Shown piece after piece: positions 9,807 to 17,964 of a DNA stretch of 64,000 nucleotides; position 1 is the stretch's first letter; each line of letters starts with the position of its first letter. The translations under genes and the position numbers were made by a program. This DNA is from Planctomycetota bacterium (GTDB lineage: Bacteria; Planctomycetota; Phycisphaerae; Phycisphaerales; UBA1924). Where the stretch lies: NCBI GenBank assembly GCA_018242625.1, contig JAFEBO010000004.1, forward strand, positions 1 to 64,000. The letters are read 5' to 3'. The notes beneath the pieces were generated by a model. It was not told the origin of the DNA and did no database searches. It saw only the letters and a program-made list of their open reading frames with translations.

Positions 9807-10777
9807 GGGTTGGTCTCCGCGCCCTGCGCGAACTCGGCCGCGAGGCTCTTCGCGTGTCTTTCTTTCGCGTCTTCATCGAGCTGAACCTGCTTGCGGCTCA
9901 GCACCACGGCCCCCAGCATCGCCATCAGCAGGATGACGCCGGCGATCTCGATCGAGCCCGGATGATCGCGCAGCAGGTTGAACCCGACCATCTCGACGTT
10001 CGAGACCGCCATATCCGCGGGCAGCTGCACCGAAACTGTTTCGCCCCCGGCGGTCTTCACCTGCACGCTCCGCGCCGCAAAGTCGATCGTGGCCTCGCCC
10101 TTCTCGTTCGTGATGACCTTGCCGCCCTCGGGCAGTTTGCCCGACGCACGAAGGCCCGATTCGATCTTGCGGGGCATCTCAGCAAGCAGCGACTGCCCCG
10201 CGTTGTTCTTGAGATGGGGCAGATCCTGCACGCCCCGGAAGAGCAGTGTGCTCAGCACGGCCAGGAGCACGAACCCCGCCGCCGTCGCGACGACCGGCTC
10301 CCGCGCCGACGCGTCGTACTCGGTCAGGGCGTTCTCCATCTCTTCCGTCGGGGCCTGGGTCGCCAGCATGATCACGAAGAGGTAAGTGATCAGGATCGCT
10401 CCGGCGTACACGATGACGAGCGCGAAGGCCATGAACTCCGCCGAGAGCAGCAGGAAGAGCCCGGCCGTCGCAAGGATGCTCAGCACGAAGTAAAGTGCCG
10501 CGTACACCGGGCGCGGATGGGTGATCACCCGAAGCGAAGCACCCAGAGCCAGGAACGCGAAGACATAGTAATAGATAGATGGCGACAACCCGGCGCCAAA
10601 GAAGCCGCCCGCCGCCAGTCCCATCGAGATGAGCACAACCGCACCGGCCAGCGATGCGATGACCGCCCCGAGGATCTGAGGGTTCTTCCCCTCCCGCCGG
10701 GGCAGCGCGATGCACACGCCGATCGCGCCGATCCCGCACGCCGCGTAAAGAGCCAGTGGATGAATGTACTGCAGCAA
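9803..10777 (-). CDS. nuoJ: NADH-quinone oxidoreductase subunit J (enlarged)
   Basis: Membrane subunit of complex I and first gene of the nuoJKLMN operon. The N-terminal half has the NuoJ helices (AALYFVLSILATAGLFLLL, VYAGAILITYLFVIML). The family is usually 160-200 residues; this protein has 324. The excess lies mainly between the fourth and last helices as a roughly 80-residue soluble segment (SGKLPEGGKVITNEKGEATI and following). The last helix keeps the GAVVLSRK ending. The start is TTG; GAGGGG sits 6 nt upstream at 10784-10789 and supports it. Confidence 0.9.
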   Translation of the reverse strand: MLQYIHPLALYAACGIGAIGVCIALPRREGKNPQILGAVIASLAGAVVLISMGLAAGGFFGAGLSPSIYYYVFAFLALGASLRVITHPRPVYAALYFVLSILATAGLFLLLSAEFMAFALVIVYAGAILITYLFVIMLATQAPTEEMENALTEYDASAREPVVATAAGFVLLAVLSTLLFRGVQDLPHLKNNAGQSLLAEMPRKIESGLRASGKLPEGGKVITNEKGEATIDFAARSVQVKTAGGETVSVQLPADMAVSNVEMVGFNLLRDHPGSIEIAGVILLMAMLGAVVLSRKQVQLDEDAKERHAKSLAAEFAQGAETNP

Positions 10778-10809
10778 CGCCGACCCCTCGGGACAAAGCC
10801 CGTGTGATC

Positions 10810-10856
10810 CGAGGGACGCATCCCTCGCCCGCCCGACTGGGCGACGACATGTCGCC
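10810..10856. repeat. Cluster of three short inverted repeats upstream of nuoJ
   Basis: CGAGGGA-CGCA-TCCCTCG (10810-10827), CGCCC-GACT-GGGCG (10830-10843) and GGCGAC-GACAT-GTCGCC (10840-10856) lie in the divergent nuoJ/pgsA space. The last two overlap, so they cannot form together. None has a T-run. They could be nuoJ leader structure or operators. Confidence 0.5.
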
Positions 10857-10982
10857 GAACAAACCCCGCCAGCGAGCGGGCCCCCCAGCCCCGTCGGGCG
10901 AAGGGCAGAGGATAGTGGGAACCGGTGGGGGGTTCAACCCGATCCCCCTCTCCCGGAACCGGATTCACGCGCCCGAACCGGG

Positions 10983-10988
10983 TACGCT
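10983..10988 (+). promoter_or_regulatory. Candidate -10 box of a leaderless pgsA mRNA
   Basis: TACGCT ends 5 nt before the GTG start, so transcription would begin at or next to the start codon. No Shine-Dalgarno sequence is present. The 13-mer GTACGCTTGCCCG here recurs exactly at 29982-29994 before another gene start. No convincing -35 box is seen. Confidence 0.5.
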
Positions 10989-10993
10989 TGCCC

Positions 10994-11695
10994 GTGAGCC
11001 CCGACCCCGGAATCGCCACGCCCCGCGCGTCCTTGAACGCCGGGTCGCGCGCAACCGGCTGGTGGGTCGAACTGCCAAACATCCTCACGGTCACCCGCCT
11101 GGTCCTTGCTGGCGCCCTGATCGTCCTGCTCTCTCTCTGGCGTTATCCCAAGCTCGACGGGGCGTTTACGCCTCCGACCACGGTCATGCTCTGGTCCGCC
11201 GGTCTTTTCTCGCTTGGCGCGCTCACCGATCTGCTCGATGGCCTGCTCGCCAGGAGGTGGGGCGTCATCAGCAAGTTCGGCCGCATCATGGACCCCTTCG
11301 CCGACAAGCTCCTCGTCGTCGGCGCTTTCGGTCTCATGGCCGGGCCCGCCTTTGATTGTGCGCTGCCCAGCGGCAAATCGCTCCAAGTCAGCGGCGTCCT
11401 CCCCTGGATGGCCATCGTCATCCTCTCCCGCGAACTTCTCGTCACCACCATCCGCACCGTTCTGGAGGCCCGCGGCATCGATTTTTCGGCCTCCCTCAGC
11501 GGCAAGGCCAAGATGGTCGTGCAGTGCGGCTGCGTCATCGGCGTCTTCCTCATCCTCTCATTCGCCAACCCCATGCCCGGTATGGCCGCCCGCGCCGTCA
11601 TCGATGTCCTCGTCTGGACCGCAGTCATTGTCACCGCTCTCTCTGTTGTCCCTTACGCCCTTCGGGCGATACAGGTCAGCGCGGCCACACCCTGA
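10994..11695 (+). CDS. pgsA: CDP-diacylglycerol-glycerol-3-phosphate 3-phosphatidyltransferase
   Basis: Makes phosphatidylglycerol phosphate from CDP-diacylglycerol and glycerol-3-phosphate in the inner membrane. The 233-residue product carries the CDP-alcohol phosphotransferase motif DLLDGLLARRW...GRIMDPFADK (pattern DGxxARxxxxxxxxGxxxDxxxD) and four to five TM helices. The GTG at 10994 was chosen over the upstream ATG at 10925 because a TACGCT box sits 5 nt before it and the upstream residues look like non-coding translation. It is followed 15 nt later by pgpA, the next enzyme of the pathway, so the two form an operon. Confidence 0.92.
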   Translation: MSPDPGIATPRASLNAGSRATGWWVELPNILTVTRLVLAGALIVLLSLWRYPKLDGAFTPPTTVMLWSAGLFSLGALTDLLDGLLARRWGVISKFGRIMDPFADKLLVVGAFGLMAGPAFDCALPSGKSLQVSGVLPWMAIVILSRELLVTTIRTVLEARGIDFSASLSGKAKMVVQCGCVIGVFLILSFANPMPGMAARAVIDVLVWTAVIVTALSVVPYALRAIQVSAATP

Positions 11696-11710
11696 GCCAG
11701 GCGCTCCACC

Positions 11711-12223
11711 TTGCAAGCACGCCCTCCAGCCCGACTTTGGTGGATCACCACGCTGGGACTCGGCCACATGCGCCCCGCCAGCGGCACATGGGGATCCCTC
11801 CCGACCGTCGTCCTCGCTGGTCTTCTCATCTTCGCCGGCAAAGGGCCGGCAGAGGCTCCCGGCGTCTATCACGCAGTCCTGGCCGCGTGGCTTCTGCTCT
11901 GGTGCGCCGGATGTATCTTTGAAGGGCAGGCAGCCGAAGCCGTCTACGGGAAAAAAGACCCGTCTCAGGCAGTCGCGGATGAAACCGCCGGTCAGGTTCT
12001 ACCCCTGCTCGCACTCCCGGCCGCGAGCCTGAGTTCCCCGACGCACATCGCGGGCGTGCTCATGCTGGCTTTCGTCGCGTTTCGAGTCTTTGACATCGTC
12101 AAGTTGTGGCCCGCCAGGGGTTTACAGCGACTTCCGGCGGGCTGGGGTATTCTCGTTGACGACCTCGTGGCCGGAGCCCAGGCTTTGGTGGTGGTGCAGC
12201 TTGTGACCCGCCTCTGGTTCTGA
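11711..12223 (+). CDS. pgpA: Phosphatidylglycerophosphatase A
   Basis: Dephosphorylates phosphatidylglycerol phosphate, the product of pgsA, to phosphatidylglycerol. The 170-residue membrane protein has the PgpA N-terminal glycine-rich stretch (TTLGLGHMRPASGTWGSLP), the middle acidic motif VADETAGQ and the conserved FRVFDIVKLWPARGLQ with GWGILVDDLVAG near the end. A TTG start is needed to keep the conserved N-terminus; the first ATG (11768) would cut into it. Confidence 0.9.
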   Translation: MQARPPARLWWITTLGLGHMRPASGTWGSLPTVVLAGLLIFAGKGPAEAPGVYHAVLAAWLLLWCAGCIFEGQAAEAVYGKKDPSQAVADETAGQVLPLLALPAASLSSPTHIAGVLMLAFVAFRVFDIVKLWPARGLQRLPAGWGILVDDLVAGAQALVVVQLVTRLWF

Positions 12224-12256
12224 ACTCACGGACAACGGTTTCCCAAGGAGACGGGT

Positions 12257-12538
12257 ATGGGATGCATTCTCGTCATTCTGGCGTTGTGCGTGCCGCGCCT
12301 GACGCTCTTTTGCCTCTGGCTTTTCGGCGATTCGCTCACGCGTGCCTTTCCCGGAGGGCTCTTCTGGCCCCTGCTCGGTTTCTTTTTTCTGCCGTACACC
12401 ACGCTGGCCTGCACCTACGCCAATCTCCATCCCGGCGGCGGAGCCTTGAACACGGTCCTGATCATTCTCGCCGTGCTCATGGATCTCGGAAGCATCGGCG
12501 GCTCATCCCGCCACGCGCGCAAAAACCCCGCTCCCTAG
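12257..12538 (+). CDS. Small membrane protein of unknown function
   Basis: 93 residues with three hydrophobic segments (about residues 1-25, 32-50 and 64-80) and a short basic tail. AAGGAG lies a few bases before the ATG at 12257. It follows pgpA by 33 nt and may share its transcript. The stop codon overlaps the stop of the convergent comM gene (CTAG at 12535-12538). No function can be assigned. Confidence 0.75.
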   Translation: MGCILVILALCVPRLTLFCLWLFGDSLTRAFPGGLFWPLLGFFFLPYTTLACTYANLHPGGGALNTVLIILAVLMDLGSIGGSSRHARKNPAP

Positions 12539-14124
12539 ACCTTGCGATCCAGCAGCCGGTACTGCACCGCCTCGCCCACGTGCTCCGCAGTCACGCCCTC
12601 GGAATCGGCCAGGTCGGCGATGGTCCGCGCGATCCGCCGGAGCTTGTCAAAGGCCCGGGCCGAAAGCCCCATCTCGTTCATCGCCTGCCCCAGCATCGTC
12701 AGGGCGTTTTCATCCAGCCCCGCCATCTCATCGAGCTTTTTTCCGCTCAGGCGAGCGTTTGGAACATCGCCCTGGCGCCGGCGCTGCCTTTCTCGAGCCT
12801 TTGCCACCTGCTCGCGCATCTGCGCGGTCGAAGTGCCGGTGGCCTGTTCGCTCCGCCGCGAAAGCTCCCGGAATGGCACGGCGGGCGCCTCGATGTGAAT
12901 ATCGATTCGGTCGAGCAGCGGACCGCTGAGCTTCGAGAGATACCGCTCCATCTCCATCCGCCCGACCTCGCCCGGGGCAATATCTCCCCGTGGCGTCGGG
13001 TTCATCGCCGCCACCAGCATGAAATTCGCCGGGAATCGCACCGCCGAGTGCGAGCGTGCGATGGTCACGACATGGTCTTCCATCGGCTGGCGCAGCGTCT
13101 CCAGCACGTCGCGCGGAAACTCGGGCAATTCGTCGAGAAACAGCACGCCGTGATGCGCAAGGCTGATCTCGCCCGGCCTCGGAATCATTCCGCCGCCCAC
13201 GATCGCCGCGCCGCTGGCGGTGTGGTGGGGGGTGCGCACCGGACGTGTGGTCACAAGCCCCTGCCCCGGCGCAAGCTGCCCCGCGGCGGAGTAGATCCGC
13301 GTCACCTGAATTGCCTCGTCGGGCGTCAGCGCCGGCAGAACGCCCGGGAGCGCCTTGGCCATCATCGTCTTGCCGGTGCCGGCCGGGCCCAGCATCACGA
13401 GATTGTGCCCGCCGGCCGCGGCAACAACGATCGCCCTTTTTACCGACTCCTGCCCCTTGATCTCGGCAAAGTCGATTGGGGCGGAAGCCTGCCGCAGCAG
13501 GTTTGCCACGTCGGGCGAGGGAAACGGCCGGGGCTCAAGATGGCCGGTCAGCAGCCCGACGACTTCCGCCAGAGATCGCGCGCCCAGCACGGCGATTCCC
13601 TCCACGACCGCCGCTTCGGCCGCGTTGTCGTAGGGAATGACGACTCCTTCAAAGCCCTTCTCGCGCGCCAGAGCCGCCAGGGCGATGGCGCCCTTGATGG
13701 GACGGAGCCTCCCATCGAGAGCGAGCTCTCCGGCGAAGAGGTAGCGCCGGTGATCGATCCCCGCGCTGTCGACCGTCTGCGTGGCGCTCTTCTGAGGCGC
13801 TTTGGCCGGTTTCACTGGCGCCGCGATCCCCTGGACCAGGAGCGCGCCGATCGCGATCGGCAGGTCGTAGACCGGCCCCTCTTTTCGCACATCCGCGGGG
13901 GCAAGGTTGACGATCGTGCGTCCCGATGGGAAGAAGTACCCGCTGTTGGTCAGCGCGCTGCGCACCCGCTCCAGCGATTCCTTCACCGCGGCATCGGGCA
14001 ATCCCACGATCGCGGCAAACGACTTTGCCTCGTCGCCGTCGCCAAGGTCGGTGTGATCGACCTCGACTTCGCAGGACAAGGCATCGATGCCTTGGAGGAG
14101 AGAAGATTGAACGCGGGCGAGCAT
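12535..14124 (-). CDS. comM: YifB/ComM-family Mg-chelatase-like AAA ATPase
   Basis: Hexameric AAA+ helicase of the ComM family; in naturally transformable bacteria ComM promotes branch migration during integration of incoming DNA. The 529-residue product has the N-terminal LonB/ChlI-like domain (DLPIAIGALL, GELALDGRLRPIKG), Walker A GPAGTGKT at about residue 245, Walker B VLFLDELPEF and the C-terminal Mg_chelatase_C part (SARAFDKLRRIARTIADL). The start was set at MLARVQSSLLQG, the usual family N-terminus, rather than 15 codons upstream, because a TATACT box lies 8 nt before it. Other competence genes are not seen nearby. Confidence 0.9.
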   Translation of the reverse strand: MLARVQSSLLQGIDALSCEVEVDHTDLGDGDEAKSFAAIVGLPDAAVKESLERVRSALTNSGYFFPSGRTIVNLAPADVRKEGPVYDLPIAIGALLVQGIAAPVKPAKAPQKSATQTVDSAGIDHRRYLFAGELALDGRLRPIKGAIALAALAREKGFEGVVIPYDNAAEAAVVEGIAVLGARSLAEVVGLLTGHLEPRPFPSPDVANLLRQASAPIDFAEIKGQESVKRAIVVAAAGGHNLVMLGPAGTGKTMMAKALPGVLPALTPDEAIQVTRIYSAAGQLAPGQGLVTTRPVRTPHHTASGAAIVGGGMIPRPGEISLAHHGVLFLDELPEFPRDVLETLRQPMEDHVVTIARSHSAVRFPANFMLVAAMNPTPRGDIAPGEVGRMEMERYLSKLSGPLLDRIDIHIEAPAVPFRELSRRSEQATGTSTAQMREQVAKARERQRRRQGDVPNARLSGKKLDEMAGLDENALTMLGQAMNEMGLSARAFDKLRRIARTIADLADSEGVTAEHVGEAVQYRLLDRKV

Positions 14125-14132
14125 GGGCGGCG

Positions 14133-14138
14133 AGTATA
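14133..14138 (-). promoter_or_regulatory. Candidate -10 box of a leaderless comM mRNA
   Basis: TATACT on the minus strand ends 8 nt before the chosen ATG at 14124. There is no Shine-Dalgarno sequence between them. Confidence 0.5.
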
Positions 14139-14315
14139 CCGAACAGGGTGCGATCATGCAGCCGCTCATCGCTCACCGCCCACGTGGTGCCCCGCCAATC
14201 GCGCGTCAAAGTCCGATAATTTCTGGTTGGCACCTTACCAAAGTAAGAACTTCCGTTTCTGCCACCGAAACAAGGGAATTCGCCCGAACTTTTTTGGGGT
14301 TTTTGAGCAGAAGGG

Positions 14316-14344
14316 TTTGGAGCGGCCCGGTTCTCCGGTAAACT
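14316..14344 (+). promoter_or_regulatory. Promoter of the first PEP-CTERM-like gene
   Basis: TTTGGA (14316-14321), a 17-nt spacer and TAAACT (14339-14344). The paralogous gene downstream has a matching promoter (TTTGCT-N17-TAAGCT), and both are followed 16-17 nt later by the same leader motif, which supports both assignments. Confidence 0.6.
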
Positions 14345-14350
14345 GCCTGT

Positions 14351-14645
14351 TCGAGTCAAGGGGAGAGAGACAAGACGCTTTGTTCAGCCGGCCGCGTTTC
14401 CGCGCGGCAGGGATTGCCCGGCGGGCCTGCCAAAGAAATGTTCTCTCCTTGCGACCGCCCGAAGCTCTTGATGAGCGATGGGATGCCGTTGATTGGGCTT
14501 GGAGAGAAGGCTGAACATGCATGGCTCCCTTTCGCCGCGTTTCCGCCGCGGCGGATTTTCCGGGGCTCACCTTCTCTCTGTGTTCATGTGTGCGCGAACT
14601 CGCTGTGAGTTCGTGCGAGTGGGTCTTCTCGAGAAGGAGAGAGAG
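14351..14645 (+). promoter_or_regulatory. Long structured 5' leader with GGGAGAGAGACAAGACGC motif, copy 1
   Basis: About 295 nt lie between the predicted transcription start and the ATG. The leader begins with GGGAGAGAGACAAGACGC (14361-14378). A hairpin GCCGCG-TTTCCG-CGCGGC follows (14391-14408). CTCTCC at 14443-14448 could pair with the GGAGAG of this motif or with the GGAGAGAGAG ribosome-binding region at 14636-14645. A shorter leader of the same design precedes the next gene. Confidence 0.5.
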
Positions 14646-15434
14646 ATGAAGCTTTTTGTTTCCGCAGCCGCCGCCCTGGCAATCGCCTCGGGCGCTTCCG
14701 CAACGATCATTTATTCCACGGGCTTTGAGGCGCCCTTCGTCGGCTCCGCCGGCGGCACGGCCATGAGCGGCCAGCAGGGCTACACCACGACGGCCGCGGG
14801 CTTCGGCATTTCGAACGTTGCGGCTAATGCCCACAGCGGTTCGCAGTACGCCAAAATCGCCGCCAACAGCGTCGCGAGCACCTCGGGTGGCTCGGCCTGG
14901 GCTTACAACTTCTCGGCCGCGGCTGTCGCGACCCCGAGCGTGATCACGGTCACCGGCTGGGTCAACATCGCCGGCACGGTCGGCACCCGCGTCTGCTACG
15001 CCGGCTTTGACTGCTACACGAGCGCTGTGAATCGCGTGGGCGCTCTGAGCATCGGCACCGACGGCTCGATCCTGCTCCTGAACGGCGTGGACAACGGCAG
15101 CGGCGGCACGGGTTCGGCCGCCACCGGCGCCGGCGTTGTGAGCGTGGGCCAGTGGCACCAGATCGGCATGAGCTTTGACTACAACACGCACCTCATCACC
15201 TACTCCGTGGACGGCGTGGCTCTGACGACCCCCTCGGGATTCAACACCTTCGACGCGACGAGCACCGACTTCGGCGGCGCTCTGGTCTGGGGCGTCCGCG
15301 GCTCGACCGGCACCAACGGAACGGGCGTTGAGCTCCGTTACGACGACCTGAGCATCGACTCGACCATTCCGGCCCCGGCCACCCTGGCCCTCGCCGGCCT
15401 TGGCGGGATGATCGCCGGCCGCCGTCGCCGCTGA
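14646..15434 (+). CDS. Exported PEP-CTERM-like protein, paralogue 1
   Basis: 262 residues. Signal peptide MKLFVSAAAALAIASGASA, then a beta-rich domain with the phrases YSTGFEAPFVG, GQQGY, SGSQYAKI, GWVNIAG, VGALSIGTDGSILLLNG and HQIGMSFDYNTHLITYSVDG. This resembles concanavalin/laminin-G-like jelly-roll folds, though that is an inference. The C-terminus IPAPATLALAGLGGMIAGRRRR has the PEP-CTERM plan: a PAP motif, a hydrophobic helix and an Arg tail recognised by exosortase-type enzymes. The start was set at AAGGAGAGAGAGATG. The next gene is a paralogue with the same signal peptide, layout and tail. Confidence 0.85.
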   Translation: MKLFVSAAAALAIASGASATIIYSTGFEAPFVGSAGGTAMSGQQGYTTTAAGFGISNVAANAHSGSQYAKIAANSVASTSGGSAWAYNFSAAAVATPSVITVTGWVNIAGTVGTRVCYAGFDCYTSAVNRVGALSIGTDGSILLLNGVDNGSGGTGSAATGAGVVSVGQWHQIGMSFDYNTHLITYSVDGVALTTPSGFNTFDATSTDFGGALVWGVRGSTGTNGTGVELRYDDLSIDSTIPAPATLALAGLGGMIAGRRRR

Positions 15435-15460
15435 TCCTTTGGAAGCATCCTGTTTGACTC

Positions 15461-15496
15461 CGGAAGGGGCCCTTTAGGGGCCCCTTCCGCCTTTTT
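15461..15496 (+). terminator. Rho-independent terminator
   Basis: CGGAAGGGGCCC (15461-15472) pairs with GGGCCCCTTCCG (15478-15489) around a TTTAG loop, a 12-bp perfect stem, followed by CC and five T. It ends the first PEP-CTERM-like transcript. Confidence 0.85.
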
Positions 15497-15598
15497 GGGG
15501 GTTCCCGGGGTCTTTTCCTACCAAAATCCAATAATCCAATCGTGCCAGCGGTTTGGCGCGATTTTTGACAAAAAACTCAAAAACGACACCAAATACGG

Positions 15599-15627
15599 TT
15601 TGCTGCCGAGGGGAGTTGGTGTAAGCT
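15599..15627 (+). promoter_or_regulatory. Promoter of the second PEP-CTERM-like gene
   Basis: TTTGCT (15599-15604), 17 nt, TAAGCT (15622-15627). Its distance to the downstream leader motif (17 nt) nearly equals that of the first paralogue (16 nt). Confidence 0.6.
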
Positions 15628-15633
15628 CCGTCT

Positions 15634-15799
15634 TCGGATTCGGTGGGAGAGAGACAAGACGCCGGTTGTTTCGTGCTCGCGATTTCCGCCGCGAGTCGGG
15701 ACGCAAGATCGGTTCCTCTCCCTCTCAGTCCAAGCCCGGCGCAGGCTCAATGGGAGTCCTGCGGGGTGGACCGTTTGTTTGAAATTGGGAGAGAGAGAA
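15634..15799 (+). promoter_or_regulatory. Structured 5' leader with GGGAGAGAGACAAGACGC motif, copy 2
   Basis: About 166 nt. The 18-nt motif at 15645-15662 is identical to copy 1. It is followed by hairpin CTCGCG-ATTTCCGC-CGCGAG (15676-15695), whose loop shares TTTCCG with copy 1. CTCTCCC (15716-15722) could pair with GGGAGAG either in the leader motif or at the ribosome-binding site (15787-15799). The rest of the two leaders differs in sequence. Confidence 0.5.
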
Positions 15800-16540
15800 A
15801 TGAAGAAGTTCCTTTCGGCTGCTGCTGTGTTGGCCATCGCCTCGGGCGCCTCGGCCGGTCTGATTTACTCGACGAGCTTCGAGAGCCCCTTCGTCGTCGG
15901 CAACCTCAACGGTCAGCAGAACTGGCTGGCCGACGCGGGCACCGTCGCCAACACCGCTGGCAACGCTCGCACGGGCACGCAGTACGCCCAGATGACCGGC
16001 AGCCAGATCGGCACGACGGCCAAGTGGGCCTGGAACGGCGCCACCAGCCTGAGCGCCGCTCAGCTCGCCGTGAACCCGATCGTCCGCGCCGGCGTCTGGA
16101 CCGCTCAGGGCGGCAACCTCGGCACCCGCACGATCACCGCCGGCCTTGACCTCTATGACTCCAACGTCGCCCGCATCGGCCTCATGTACATCGGCAGCGA
16201 CGGCTCGGTGAGCGTCCTGGACGGCAACGGCCTCGGTGGCTCGCTCGCCGCCGGCTCGGTCGTTGTCAGCCAGTACCACCACCTCGAGATCGAGGCGAAC
16301 TACTCCGACATGTCGGTCAAGTTCTACATCGACAACACCCTGATCTACACCGGCACCCACGTCTCCTCGGACTTCGGTGACGCGGACATCCGCAGCACCC
16401 GCAGCTCGACGGGCACGGGCGGCACGACCTACATCACCGCCTACGACGACTACACCATCGAGAACAACGCCATTCCGGCCCCGGGCGCTCTCGCCCTCGT
16501 CGGCCTCGGCGGTCTCGTCGCCGGCCGTCGTCGCCGCTAA
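15800..16540 (+). CDS. Exported PEP-CTERM-like protein, paralogue 2
   Basis: 246 residues and a clear paralogue of the preceding gene: signal peptide MKKFLSAAAVLAIASGASA, then LIYSTSFESPFVVG, GQQNW, GTQYAQM, RIGLMYIGSDGSVSVLDG and YHHLEIEANYSDMSVKFYIDN, and the tail IPAPGALALVGLGGLVAGRRRR. The ATG at 15800 follows a GGGAGAGAGAG ribosome-binding site; an upstream in-frame ATG at 15779 is not needed. It has its own promoter and terminator, so the pair is duplicated as complete transcription units. Confidence 0.85.
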   Translation: MKKFLSAAAVLAIASGASAGLIYSTSFESPFVVGNLNGQQNWLADAGTVANTAGNARTGTQYAQMTGSQIGTTAKWAWNGATSLSAAQLAVNPIVRAGVWTAQGGNLGTRTITAGLDLYDSNVARIGLMYIGSDGSVSVLDGNGLGGSLAAGSVVVSQYHHLEIEANYSDMSVKFYIDNTLIYTGTHVSSDFGDADIRSTRSSTGTGGTTYITAYDDYTIENNAIPAPGALALVGLGGLVAGRRRR

Positions 16541-16569
16541 GTTTGAGTGATTCCATCTGAATCCGAAAG

Positions 16570-16595
16570 GCCTCGGTGAAAACCGGGGCTTTTTT
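16570..16595 (+). terminator. Rho-independent terminator with a GAAA loop
   Basis: GCCTCGGT (16570-16577), loop GAAA, ACCGGGGC (16582-16589), then six T. One G-U pair; otherwise perfect. Confidence 0.85.
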
Positions 16596-16658
16596 CTTTC
16601 CAGCGTGCCGCGACCGCGGGCTCTCACGCCCGCTGAGGGGAGCTGATTGCTTTGATGC

Positions 16659-17732
16659 TCACACGCCCGCGTGCGTGCGGCCCGCCGTGCGGCCCGTGAC
16701 GCAGCGTTCGATCGCCTGCGCCGCCGCCGGGATCATCGAGGCGTGCACATCCAGGTGCGTGACGCACCGGATCCGCCTGGGCCCTGTTGCGAGCATCAGC
16801 ACGTTCATGGACTTGAGCCTGTCCGAGAGTTCCTGGGCCGTCAGCGGGACATCCTGCGCGATATCGAAATAGAGGATGTTGGTCTCGACCGGCCCGAGCG
16901 CGATCGAAAGCCCCGGGATATTGGCGATCATTTCCGCCAGCTTCTTTGCGTTGGCGTGGTCCTCCGCGAGGCGGGCGATGTGATTCTCCATCGCGTACAA
17001 AGCCGCGGCGGCCAGGATGCCCACCTGCCGGGTCATGCCCCCGAACATCTTCTTGAACCGCTGCACCCGCATGATCGCCGTCGCATCACCGGCCACCGCC
17101 GAGCCCACGGGTGCACCCAGCCCCTTGGAAAAGCAGCATGAGATCGTGTCGAACGGGGCGGCATAGTCCTTCATCGCAACGCCCGTTGCGACGTGCGCAT
17201 TCCAGAGACGCGCGCCGTCCAGGTGCAGTTTCAATCCGTGCCGGCGGGCTTCCTGGGCGACGCGCTGCACCTGCGCGAGCGGCCACACCGTGCCGCCGCC
17301 GCGGTTGTGCGTGTTCTCCATCATCACCAGTCGGGAGTGCGGGAAGTGGTACGCATCCTGGCGGATCAGCGGCGCGACGTCCTGCACATCGAAGAGTCCC
17401 TTCGGTCCCGGGATGGTCCGGATCATCACGCCCGAAAGGGCCGCGGGCGCGCCGGTTTCGTAATGGATGATGTGGGCGCCCTCGGAGCAGATGATTTCAT
17501 CTCCCGGCTCGGTGTGAGCACGGATCGCGGTCTGGTTGGCCATCGTGCCCGTGGGGACAAAGCACGCCGCCGGCTTGCCCAGGAGCGCCGCGAATTTCTC
17601 CTCAAGCCGGCGCACGGTCGGGTCATCGCCCAGCACTTCGTCGCCGACTTCGGCGTTGGCGATCGCCTTGCGCATCTCGGGAGTGGGGCGGGTCACGGTG
17701 TCGGACCGCAGGTCGATGGGAGAGCTGTGCAT
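16659..17732 (-). CDS. ltaE: Low-specificity L-threonine aldolase
   Basis: PLP enzyme that splits L-threonine or allo-threonine to glycine and acetaldehyde. The 357-residue protein starts [16 protein letters not shown], a family hallmark. It has [10 protein letters not shown], with the Asp that contacts PLP nitrogen, and [14 protein letters not shown], with the Schiff-base Lys at about residue 200. The ATG at 17732 was chosen because upstream residues are not family-like and TAGGAT lies 5 nt before it. glyA, another glycine-forming enzyme, is 14 kb away. Confidence 0.92.
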   Translation of the reverse strand: MHSSPIDLRSDTVTRPTPEMRKAIANAEVGDEVLGDDPTVRRLEEKFAALLGKPAACFVPTGTMANQTAIRAHTEPGDEIICSEGAHIIHYETGAPAALSGVMIRTIPGPKGLFDVQDVAPLIRQDAYHFPHSRLVMMENTHNRGGGTVWPLAQVQRVAQEARRHGLKLHLDGARLWNAHVATGVAMKDYAAPFDTISCCFSKGLGAPVGSAVAGDATAIMRVQRFKKMFGGMTRQVGILAAAALYAMENHIARLAEDHANAKKLAEMIANIPGLSIALGPVETNILYFDIAQDVPLTAQELSDRLKSMNVLMLATGPRRIRCVTHLDVHASMIPAAAQAIERCVTGRTAGRTHAGV

Positions 17733-17737
17733 GGCGA

Positions 17738-17743
17738 ATCCTA
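17738..17743 (-). promoter_or_regulatory. Candidate -10 box of a leaderless ltaE mRNA
   Basis: TAGGAT on the minus strand, 5 nt before the ATG at 17732, with no Shine-Dalgarno sequence. Confidence 0.5.
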
Positions 17744-17964
17744 ATCGTCTACGAACGCGGGCGACGCCCGATCGTCTTGAAAGGCTGCTCGCCTGCCAAC
17801 TTGGCAAGGACTGCCGCGGAGGCTGCAAGATTGGATGGCGCGGCACTGAGAATCGGCAAAGTGGCGGGAGTTACACCGGACGTTGCGGCTGGCATGGAGG
17901 TTGCCATGTAACAGGTGAGAGCGTCGGGCGCGAGGGCACCCCGCTCGGAAAAGGAGATCTGATC

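Noticed and set aside
12262..14514. Plus-strand frame of 750 codons across comM
   Set aside because: It runs through the comM antisense strand and a promoter region, and its residue composition is that of a shadow frame.
17860..17964. CIRCE or sigma-32 promoter for the Hsp20 gene
   Set aside because: Only a short CATGG/CCATG repeat and a weak CCATGTAA stretch are present, not a full element.
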